A DNA stretch of 41,861 nucleotides from SIG603 sp964370775 (GTDB lineage Bacteria > Bacillota > Clostridia > Oscillospirales > Acutalibacteraceae): contig CAYJKT010000024.1 of NCBI GenBank assembly GCA_964370775.1, positions 1 to 41,861 on the forward strand, read 5' to 3'. A program made the position numbers and the translations under genes. The notes beneath the pieces were generated by a model. That model had not been told where the DNA came from. It ran no database searches and saw only the letters and a program-made list of their open reading frames with translations. Every line of letters begins with the position of its first letter. The stretch's first letter is position 1. This document shows, piece by piece, positions 15,877 to 24,100 of this stretch.

Positions 15877-18748
15877 AATTAGAATTCCTAAACGGATATT
15901 CAGGCGAATTTACATAATTATCTATCACTGAGCCTTTGTCATAAATTGCTCCATTAAAGTTTGTATGGTTTAGCTTTACTCCTTCCAAAACATTTTTATT
16001 AAAATAAGCTTCTCTCAAATCGGCTCCTTGCAAATCCACTCCTGTCAAGTTAGCTTCTCTCAAATTAGCTCTTCTCAAATCAGCTCCTGTCAAATTAGCA
16101 CACATTAAAAAAGTTCTTGTCAAATCAGCATCTGTTAAATCAACACTTGTTAAATTTGCACTTAACAAAGTCGCACCTGTCAAATTTGCACCTGTTAAAC
16201 AAGCTTTTGTCAAATCTACACTTGCCAAATTTGCACTTGTTAAATCAGTATGTGTCAAATAACTCGTTTCCGACTCAGCTTTTCTCAAATTAATGCCACT
16301 CAAGTTAGCGTTTGTTAAATTAGCTCCTGTCAGATTAGCTCTTGTCAAATCTGCACCTGTAAAATTAGCTCCTGCTAAATAAGCTTTTGTTAAATTGGCA
16401 TCTGTTAAATCAGCATCTGTAAAATTAATTAATGTCAAAAAGTCCGTTTTCGACGTAACATTTCTTAAGTTAATGCTACTCAAATTGGAATTTGTTAAAT
16501 CTGCTTCTGTCAAATTAGCACATGTCCATTCAGCTTCTGACAAATCAGCTTTTGTCAGCTTAGCTCCTTTTAATTCTGTAACACCCAAAGTACTTCCACT
16601 TAAATCTGCCCCTGTTAAGTCAACATTATCCCAACTAGATGCCATTATCATTGCACCTGACAAATTAGATTCCTGTAAAGAAGCATCTGTAAAATTAGTA
16701 GCTTCCAACCTTGAATTTTTCAAATTTGTTCCTGCTAAATTCGCACCTGTTAGATTAAAAAAACAAAAATTCTGTTGATAGACATCATGGTGTTTAAGTA
16801 TATGAATAAACTTTGTTGCATTAAATTTATCTATTCCTTCTAATTCTAACACTGTACTAATAATGCTAGTTAAATTTTTGAATATTTTAGCTATTTTTTC
16901 ATGTAATGCTTTTCTCGACATATTTCTTGGAATACATTCTGTTTCAACAATAAAATCTTCAATTTTTTCAAAATTAATTACTTTATCATTTCTTTTCTCT
17001 ATTTGATATAATTCTTTAATAAATTCTAACACATCATAGTCTATTATTCTTGAATAAATTGATTTCAATAAGTCCTCATACTTTTCATCTAATAACAAAT
17101 ATAAATAATATTTTGCCAAAAAATATTGGTAAAACGAACGATGAATAAACTCCACTTTTCCATCACCAGCATTTGTATAAAAATGATATACAGCAGATTC
17201 ATACATATCTATTTTTTCTGTTATAGCTACTGGTTTTTCATCATTATAATAATAATCAAATGCTATTTCCATTAATGTTTTTTCAAAATCAATCTTTGAT
17301 TTTATTCTACCATTAGCGTCTGCTCTTTCATTTTCTCTATCTGCTATTTTATTAAAAATCGTAAAGTAAAGTTCTGTTCTGCTACTAATTTTTGTATCAA
17401 TTTTATGAACTACAACAAGTTGTAATAACAATGGTATCTTCACAAGCTCATATAAGTTATCATTATTTTTAATATCTTTTAAACTGTATTCATAATTATT
17501 TTCAGGTTGGCTATTATATTTGTCTATCCAAGACTGTATCTCGTTATCATCATATTCTTTTATTTTCTTTGTGATAACTTTTCTATTTTCACCTTTTACT
17601 ATATTATCAGATAAATAGTTTTTTCTAGAAGATACTATGAATTTAACATGCTTTGTTTCAGTTAAATAATCAATAAATATTCTTTCTGTCTCTAGCTGAT
17701 TAGTCTGTAATATTTTTTTCAATGTTTCTAATATCTCATCATATCCATCTAAATATATCAATAACTTTTTCGTACCAATAATATCTATATCATCTAACTT
17801 AATACCCATCTTTTTAATACCTTTCGGAGTTTCTTCCACTTCGATATTGCTAGATTTAATAATATCTGTGAGCTTAATAAATGCCATATTTTCAATCTTA
17901 CCATTAAAAATATTCTTATTATCAATAAAGTCATTAATAATTTTAACGCCTAAGCTACTTTTACCCTGTCCTGCTTCACCTAATATGAACATTAGTTTTT
18001 CATCACTGTTAATAAAATCATTTACTCCACTTAGGACATCTATATCTTCAAACTTCGGATAAATGAAATTATCTTTTAGTTTTAACTTTTTCGAAACATA
18101 TAACTTTGCTATATCAAATATTTTATTCATTTCATTATAATGATTTTCAAAATAATCAATTTCTATCTTATCTTCCGATTTTTCATTCTTATTTGATTGT
18201 GGTGATTCATTTTCAATAATAGATAAAATTTTATCAGTGGTGTTTTGAATATTTTTCAAGCCATTTTGTACACTATTTTTAAAATCTTCTTCACTTTTAG
18301 TGAAAATATCTTGCAGTGTATTTATAGTAATTAAATCTTTGTCAGAAAGATAATGATTTCTACACAAACAAATAATGTTAGTTATGATTTGGTCTACAAA
18401 ACTTCTTAACACTTTCTTTTCAGCATCCGTACTACAAAATTTTTCTACAGCATTATAAAGAACATCTTTAGTCCTATCACCACTACGTATATCAACAAGG
18501 CTATCTTCAATATTTTTAATACCTTGTCCTGTTAAATATTCTGTTAATTTATCAAAATTAATATTCATCTCAGGGTTGTTAACTAATTTAGATTGAACTG
18601 CATTAACAATACTATCATTTAATTGTTTTCTAAACTTTTTATCTTCATTCTTTTCTTTAATTAATTTATATATACTCATGGGGATATTATTAAGTCCATC
18701 GTTAACTAAATTATTAAAGTTGTTTTCTAAATTAATATTCACAGACAT
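15875..18748 (-). CDS. NACHT (STAND) ATPase with C-terminal pentapeptide repeats
   Basis: A 957-residue cytoplasmic protein from ATG 18748 (an upstream in-frame ATG at 18787 would give 970; residue numbers here use that longer form). The ATG at 18748 is chosen because GAGGTGG lies just before it and the promoter -10 (18776-18781) falls downstream of the other ATG. Residues 14-220 are helical with no enzyme motif I recognise, perhaps a NACHT N-terminal helical domain. NACHT: Walker A GEAGQGKSS (270-278), Walker B with the NACHT form LLIYLDGYDEI (342-352), sensor VKFIVSSRKN (381-390). LVKIPLLLQLVVV and FIHRSFYQYFLAKYY are typical of NACHT winged-helix and helical parts. About 676-945 are pentapeptide repeats of A(N/D)LT type, a right-handed beta helix likely used for sensing. 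Related bacterial NACHT proteins protect against phage; this is inferred here. Confidence 0.88.
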   Translation of the reverse strand: MSVNINLENNFNNLVNDGLNNIPMSIYKLIKEKNEDKKFRKQLNDSIVNAVQSKLVNNPEMNINFDKLTEYLTGQGIKNIEDSLVDIRSGDRTKDVLYNAVEKFCSTDAEKKVLRSFVDQIITNIICLCRNHYLSDKDLITINTLQDIFTKSEEDFKNSVQNGLKNIQNTTDKILSIIENESPQSNKNEKSEDKIEIDYFENHYNEMNKIFDIAKLYVSKKLKLKDNFIYPKFEDIDVLSGVNDFINSDEKLMFILGEAGQGKSSLGVKIINDFIDNKNIFNGKIENMAFIKLTDIIKSSNIEVEETPKGIKKMGIKLDDIDIIGTKKLLIYLDGYDEILETLKKILQTNQLETERIFIDYLTETKHVKFIVSSRKNYLSDNIVKGENRKVITKKIKEYDDNEIQSWIDKYNSQPENNYEYSLKDIKNNDNLYELVKIPLLLQLVVVHKIDTKISSRTELYFTIFNKIADRENERADANGRIKSKIDFEKTLMEIAFDYYYNDEKPVAITEKIDMYESAVYHFYTNAGDGKVEFIHRSFYQYFLAKYYLYLLLDEKYEDLLKSIYSRIIDYDVLEFIKELYQIEKRNDKVINFEKIEDFIVETECIPRNMSRKALHEKIAKIFKNLTSIISTVLELEGIDKFNATKFIHILKHHDVYQQNFCFFNLTGANLAGTNLKNSRLEATNFTDASLQESNLSGAMIMASSWDNVDLTGADLSGSTLGVTELKGAKLTKADLSEAEWTCANLTEADLTNSNLSSINLRNVTSKTDFLTLINFTDADLTDANLTKAYLAGANFTGADLTRANLTGANLTNANLSGINLRKAESETSYLTHTDLTSANLASVDLTKACLTGANLTGATLLSANLTSVDLTDADLTRTFLMCANLTGADLRRANLREANLTGVDLQGADLREAYFNKNVLEGVKLNHTNFNGAIYDKGSVIDNYVNSPEYPFRNSN
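16110..16495 (-). repeat. 180-nt tandem duplication inside the pentapeptide region
   Basis: Within the pentapeptide part two adjacent blocks of 60 codons align without gaps. The offset is exactly 180 nt: the segment for NLSGINLR starts at 16284 and that for NLSSINLR at 16464. Each block carries one non-pentapeptide loop, KAESETSYLTH and NVTSKTDFLTL, at the same place. Outer limits are approximate. Confidence 0.75.
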
Positions 18749-18775
18749 ATTCCACCTCATTAACATTATATATAT

Positions 18776-18804
18776 ATTATACTTCAAGTTAATTATAAAG
18801 TAAA
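18776..18804 (-). promoter_or_regulatory. Promoter of the NACHT gene
   Basis: On the minus strand TTTACT (-35, 18799-18804), 17-bp spacer, TATAAT (-10, 18776-18781). The expected start of transcription is near 18769, about 20 nt before ATG 18748. It lies within the cassette, so the cargo brings its own promoter. Confidence 0.65.
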
Positions 18805-18822
18805 GCTACAAGCACATACCTC

Positions 18823-19431
18823 TTAGTCAGTTATTTTTATACCCAAAAAGCTTGCTAAATCTAAGGCTTGTAATCTGTTTACTTTTAGGTTTTTTAGCTC
18901 GTGTAAATCGGCAGAAATAATCGGAGACACAAATTCATCTTTAGAAAAATCTATATTTTTTAGAGGTGTTTTGCTAAAGTTATTTTTCACAAAAACGCAA
19001 TTTTTTGTCTTGATTTTCTTAAACTTGACCTCGCTTATGCTAGCCTCTGTGAAATCGGTGTTAGAGGTTTTAGTATTCTCTATTGCAGTTTTGTCAAGTG
19101 AAGCATATCTAAAAAAGCACTCGTTAATCATGCAGTCTCTAAAAATACTCTCGCTAAAATTCACACCAATACATTTGGTCGTGCTGAATTCACAGTTTTT
19201 AATATAGGAATTATAAAAGTTAGAGTTAGATAAGTCACAGTTGCGAAACTTCACATTAATAAAAGAAGCTCCTGAAAAATCGCAGTTTATGAACTTAACG
19301 CTGTCAAAAACAACATCTTTGCACTCTACTTTAGCAAAAAAATCGTTTTCGTACCTCTGTTGGCTTATCTCACATTCTTTAATCTCTAAATCTTCATCTA
19401 ATGATGTTAAGTATAGTTTTTTGAAATCCAT
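18823..19431 (-). CDS. Qnr-like pentapeptide repeat protein
   Basis: A 202-residue protein made of pentapeptide repeats with a central F or L (CDFSGASF, CDLSNSNF, VNFSESIF, TDFTEASI), folding as a right-handed beta helix. The C-terminal helix LQALDLASFLGIKI resembles the dimerisation helix of Qnr/MfpA proteins, which mimic DNA and protect gyrase from quinolones or toxins. Length (Qnr about 215) fits, but the loops of true Qnr are not identifiable, so function is inferred. AAGGAG precedes the ATG. The last two codons (Thr-Asp) lie outside the 61-bp repeat and were apparently supplied by the inserted cassette; the older ending was Val. Confidence 0.8.
   Translation of the reverse strand: MDFKKLYLTSLDEDLEIKECEISQQRYENDFFAKVECKDVVFDSVKFINCDFSGASFINVKFRNCDLSNSNFYNSYIKNCEFSTTKCIGVNFSESIFRDCMINECFFRYASLDKTAIENTKTSNTDFTEASISEVKFKKIKTKNCVFVKNNFSKTPLKNIDFSKDEFVSPIISADLHELKNLKVNRLQALDLASFLGIKITD
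18833..18893. repeat. 61-bp direct repeat, right copy
   Basis: Second copy of 15816-15876, here within the coding 3' end of the Qnr-like gene. Bases on both outer sides differ (left copy preceded by ACACA, right by CAGTT; left followed by AATTAG, right by TTAGCT). Confidence 0.95.
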
Positions 19432-19458
19432 GTTACTCCTTAAAAATATTTTATCTAA

Positions 19459-19487
19459 ATTATATCATGATTACAACATTTTTGCAA
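19459..19487 (-). promoter_or_regulatory. Promoter of the Qnr-like gene
   Basis: On the minus strand TTGCAA (19482-19487), 17-bp spacer, TATAAT (19459-19464), about 28 bp before the ATG. Confidence 0.65.
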
Positions 19488-19541
19488 TCTATTACCACCT
19501 CTGCATAAGCTGATCCCTTGTCCTACAAATATAACACATAA

Positions 19542-19592
19542 AAAAGCCACACCCCACACGGAAATCACTTTCTCGTGTGGGGTATGGCTTTT
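19542..19592 (-). terminator. Rho-independent terminator of gltBD
   Basis: A 19-bp stem (19542-19560 with 19574-19592; core CCCCACACG/CGTGTGGGG, with two G-T type pairs) is followed on the minus strand by six T. It is 22 bp past the gltD stop. Confidence 0.9.
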
Positions 19593-19614
19593 ATATTAAG
19601 ATTAAGAAAAGCTC

Positions 19615-21102
19615 TTATTGAACTTGCAAGTTGCTGTATGTCATTAGGTCTTCATCTACCTTTTTAGCAACTTCTCTGCCCTCTCTAATTGCCCAAACTA
19701 CTAGGCTTTGTCCTCGTCTCATGTCGCCACATGCGTACACGTTTTCTGTGCTTGTTGTGTATGCTTCTGTTTTAACATTGCTTCTTTGGTCAGTTTCTGT
19801 TTTAAAAGCTTTTGTTACATAAGCTTCACTACCCAAAAATCCTGCCGCGATTAAAACTAAATCTACTTCTATTATTTCTTCGCTGTTTTCTAGCTCAGAC
19901 ATATTCAGTCTACCTGTTTTTTCGTCTTTATCAAACTTTAGCTTAACGATTTTTGCACCACATACATTACCGTCTTTGTCTTTTAAAAACTCTTTTACAG
20001 TTGTTTGATACACCCTTGGGTCTGTGCCAAACACAGCAATGCTTTCCTCTTGACCATAATCAATTTTGCTGATTTTAGGCCATTGTGGCCACGGGTTATC
20101 CTCTGCTCTTTCGTCTGGCGCTTTTGGCATCATCTCAAGCTGAATAACACTTGTTGCGCCATGTCTTATAGATGTACCAACGCAGTCGTTACCTGTGTCA
20201 CCACCACCTATAACCATAACTTTTTTGCCTTTAGCACTGATATATTTACCCTCTGTAGGTTTACCTTTAACAAGCACTTTTGTTGTTGATTTTAAGAAAT
20301 CTACTGCAAAATATATGCCGTTTGCGTCTCTGCCCTCAACTTTAATATCTCTAGGGTTTGACGCACCACATGCCAAAATAACTTTGTCAAAATTCTTTAA
20401 AAGTTCGTCAGCTTTTTTGCCTTTGCCAACATTGCAATTTGTCACAAACTCAATGCCCTCAGCTTTTAGCAAGTCAACTCTTCTGTCTATCACTGACTTC
20501 TCTAGCTTCATGTTAGGTATTCCGTAACGAAGCAATCCCCCAACGTTATCTTCTCTCTCAAACACTGTCACGCTGTGACCACGTTTGTTAAGTTGGTCTG
20601 CTGCGGCTAGACCAGCAGGGCCTGAGCCTACAACTGCTACTCTTTTACCTGTTCTAACCTTAGGTGGGTTTGCTACAACTTCACCTTTTTTAAACGCTGT
20701 CTCGATAATTGCGTACTCGTTTGATTTTGTAGCTACTGCGTCGCCGTCTAAGCCACAAGTACAAGCGTTCTCACATAGTGCAGGACACACTCTCGCTGTG
20801 AATTCTGGGAAGTTATTTGTTTTTACAAGTCTTTTATAAGCATTATCCATGCTTCCTCTGAACACAAAATCATTCCATTCTGGCACTAAGTTGTGTAGAG
20901 GGCAACCACTTGTCATTCCCATTAAATCGTCGCCACTTTGGCAGAAAGGCACACCACAAGACATACATCTTGCACCTTGTTTTTTCTGCTCCTCTGTCGG
21001 TAACGCTTTGTGGAACTCGTTAAAATTTTCTATTCTCTTTAATGGCTCTAAAGCCTTTTTATCTACTCTGTCATATATCAAAAATCCGTTAGCTTTTCCC
21101 AT
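19615..21102 (-). CDS. gltD: Glutamate synthase (NADPH) small subunit
   Basis: A 495-residue flavoprotein (E. coli GltD 472) that oxidises NADPH and passes electrons through iron-sulfur clusters to GltB. The N-terminal cysteine-rich domain has CMSCGVPFCQ near 46 and CPALCENACTCGL near 106, the [4Fe-4S] sites. FAD binding is VAVVGSGPAGLAAADQL near 155 with EREDNVGGLLRYGIPNMKL. NADPH binding is VMVIGGGDTGNDCVGTSIRHGA near 293. The C-terminal YACGDMRRGQSLVVWAIREGRE is the second FAD motif. It follows gltB by 12 bp and ends the operon. Confidence 0.96.
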   Translation of the reverse strand: MGKANGFLIYDRVDKKALEPLKRIENFNEFHKALPTEEQKKQGARCMSCGVPFCQSGDDLMGMTSGCPLHNLVPEWNDFVFRGSMDNAYKRLVKTNNFPEFTARVCPALCENACTCGLDGDAVATKSNEYAIIETAFKKGEVVANPPKVRTGKRVAVVGSGPAGLAAADQLNKRGHSVTVFEREDNVGGLLRYGIPNMKLEKSVIDRRVDLLKAEGIEFVTNCNVGKGKKADELLKNFDKVILACGASNPRDIKVEGRDANGIYFAVDFLKSTTKVLVKGKPTEGKYISAKGKKVMVIGGGDTGNDCVGTSIRHGATSVIQLEMMPKAPDERAEDNPWPQWPKISKIDYGQEESIAVFGTDPRVYQTTVKEFLKDKDGNVCGAKIVKLKFDKDEKTGRLNMSELENSEEIIEVDLVLIAAGFLGSEAYVTKAFKTETDQRSNVKTEAYTTSTENVYACGDMRRGQSLVVWAIREGREVAKKVDEDLMTYSNLQVQ

Positions 21103-21114
21103 AATTACACCCCC

Positions 21115-24100
21115 TTATTTACCTTTGTTAGCATTTTTAAATGCCTCGATTTGTGCTTCTTCTAAACTAAAGCCTTTTTCTTTGTAACTTCTGATAGACG
21201 CCATGATACGGCTGTAATCAGTAGGAACAATTTTCTTAAATTTAGTTTGGTATTCATCAAAATTATCTAAAATAATTTTAGCTTTGTCAGATTTTGTAGC
21301 TTCAAAATGCTCTGTGATATACGCTTTTAGCTCGTTAGCCTCAACCACTGACAATTGTTTTTGTATAGTAACAAGTTCTTTGTTAAGTTTTGTGTAAAGC
21401 TCGTTGTGTTCATCAAGAACATACGCAACACCGCCACTCATACCAGCAGCGAAGTTTTTGCCTGTTTCACCAAGAACAACAACTGTACCACCTGTCATGT
21501 ATTCGCAACCGTGGTCGCCAACACCCTCAACAACTGCAAGCGCACCACTGTTACGCACGCAGAACCTCTCGCCTGCAACACCGTTGATAAACACTTTACC
21601 ACTTGTAGCACCATATAAAGTAACGTTACCTATGATGATGTTTTCATCCTTTTTGAACTTAACTGATTTTGGTGGGTAAACAATAATTTTACCACCTGAC
21701 AAACCTTTACCCATGTAGTCGTTGCTCTCGCCCTCTAGTTCCAAAGTTAAACCTTTTGGAATAAACGCACCAAAGCTTTGACCACCAGCACCGTTACATT
21801 TAATTACATAGCTGTCTTCTTCTAGACCCTCTGGATAACGTTTTGTTATCTCTGAACCAAAGATAGTTCCCAAAGTTCTGTCGATATTTGTAACATCTAC
21901 TTTAATAGATTTTTTCTCGTTTTTATTTAGGTAAGGCAATAGCTGTTTTAGGAACACTTTAACGTCTATAGTGTTTTCTAGCTCGAAGTCATATTTTTTC
22001 TCTGGTTTATGAATAAAACCTTCGTCTGTGCCGATAAATGGGTTTGATAGAAGTAAATCAAGCTCAATTTTTTCTGATTTTTTAACAGAGTGGCTCTCTT
22101 TAACTTTTAGCAAGTCTGTTCTACCAACTAGCTCGTCTATAGTTTTAACGCCAAGTTTTGCCATGTATTCACGCAAGTTTTCTGCCATAAATCTCATGAA
22201 GTTAACCACGTATTCTGGCTTACCTGTAAATCTTTTTCTAAGCTCTGGGTTTTGAGTAGCAATACCCACTGGGCATGTGTCTAGGTTACAAACACGCATC
22301 ATAACGCAACCCATTGTTACAAGTGGAGCTGTCGCAAAACCGAACTCCTCTGCACCAAGCATACAAGCAACTGCAATGTCTTTACCACTCATTAATTTAC
22401 CGTCAGTCTCTAGACGAACTCTCTCTCTTAAACCGTTTTGGATAAGTGTTTGGTGAGTCTCTGCAAGACCTAACTCCCACGGTAAACCAGCGTTGTGAAT
22501 TGAGCTACCAGGAGCTGCACCAGTACCACCGTCGTATCCTGAGATAAGGATTAGCCCTGCGCCTGCTTTTGCAACACCAGCTGCGATTGTACCAACGCCA
22601 GCTTCTGAAACAAGTTTAACAGAAATTCTAGCATCTGTATTAGCATTTTTGCAGTCATAAATCAACTGTGCCAAGTCCTCGATAGAGTAAATATCATGAT
22701 GAGGAGGTGGGCTGATTAAGCTAACACCAGGTGTGGAGTGACGAGTTTTTGCAACCCAAGGGTATACTTTTGCACCAGGTAAGTGGCCGCCCTCACCAGG
22801 TTTTGCACCTTGCGCCATTTTGATTTGAATTTCTTTAGAGCTAACTAGGTATCTTGATGTAACACCGAAACGACCAGAAGCAACTTGTTTAATTGCAGAA
22901 CATCTGTTGTCACTTAGTCTTTCAATCTCTTCGCCACCCTCACCAGAGTTAGACTTTGCACCTAGCATATTCATAGCTATCGCTAGAGTTTCATGTGCTT
23001 CTTTAGAGATAGAACCATAAGACATAGCACCTGTTTTAAATCTTTTTACAATGCTATCAACACTTTCAACTTCGCTAATATCCACACCTTTTTCAGGGTA
23101 GTTAAAGTCAAGCATACCTCTTAGGTTTACTTTTTCACCTTGAATATCAACAAGCTCTGTGTATTTTTTAAACATCTCGTAATCACCAAGTTTTGTAGCA
23201 TTTTGCAACACATGAATAGTGCTTGGAGTGTAGATATGCTCTTCTCCACCACTTCTTTGTTTGTGTTTACCAATGCTGTCTAGGCTTAAATCAACGCTAA
23301 GACCTAGTGGGTCAAACGCTTTTGAGTGTAGTTCTGAGTAATCTTTTGCAATATCATGAATACCAATACCACCGATACGGCTGATTGTGCCTGTGAAATA
23401 TCTATCGATAATTTTATCGTCAAGACCAATAGCCTCGAAAATTTTCGCACCAAGATATGATTGAATTGTGCTGATACCCATTTTAGAACCGATTTTGATA
23501 ATTCCGTGGATAATCGCATGGTTGTATTCATCAACTGCTGCATAATAATCTTTATTTAGAATATTAGAATTAATTAAATCTTTGATAGTCTCGTGTGCTA
23601 GGTATGGATTAACTGCTGCTGCACCATAACCTAAAAGAGTAGCAAAGTGGTGAACTTCTCTAGGCTCTGCTGTCTCCATAACGATACTTACCATAGTTTT
23701 TTTCTTTGTGCGAACTAAATGTTGTTGCACACCAGAAAGTGCTAGTAGTGACGGAATAGCCTCGTTAAACTCGTCAACGCCTCTGTCAGATAAAATAATG
23801 ATATTTGCGCCGTCTAAAATAGCTCTGTCAACCTCGTTAAATAGGTTATCCATAACTTTTTCTATATTAGAATTTTTGTAATATATTGTAGGAATAGTGC
23901 AAGATTTAAAGCCAGCTTGTTTTATGCTTTTTATTTTAAGTAAGTCTGTGTTTGTTAAAATAGGGTTTAATATTTTAAGCATTTTGCAGTTTTCTTCTTT
24001 TTGCTCTAAAATATTACCAGCTTTACCTAAGTAAACTGTAGTAGATGTAACTATCTCCTCTCTAATTGCATCAATTGGAGGGTTAGTTACTTGTGCAAAC

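Larger units (their letters stand above)
15816..18832. mobile_element. 3,017-bp one-gene cassette with the NACHT-pentapeptide gene
   Basis: The unit runs from the first base of one 61-bp repeat to the base before the other, and holds one gene with its own promoter. The repeats are the 3' end of a gene, the form left by site-specific integration into a gene end. There is no integrase, transposase or inverted terminal repeat inside. The interior is visibly richer in A+T than the flanking genes. Mobility is inferred: tandem duplication or homologous recombination could give the same repeats. Confidence 0.6.

Noticed and set aside
16000..16760. Regular short-period DNA repetition that could be mistaken for a CRISPR or tandem-repeat array
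   Set aside because: The period is 15 nt and in frame with A(N/D)LT pentapeptides of a long intact coding sequence; units are too variable and there are no spacers.
18749..18787. Longer N terminus of the NACHT protein (13 extra residues)
   Set aside because: The upstream ATG lies before the -10 box of the best promoter and has no binding site, while GAGGTGG precedes the ATG at 18748.
15875..19431. Toxin-antitoxin reading of the NACHT gene with the pentapeptide gene as its antidote
   Set aside because: Each has its own promoter, they are separated by the repeat boundary, and the pentapeptide gene predates the insertion according to the left remnant.
21355..21679. Open frames on the plus strand inside gltB, and similar frames opposite other genes
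   Set aside because: They have no binding site, no family motif and lie opposite well-conserved coding sequence; they are by-products of its codon use.
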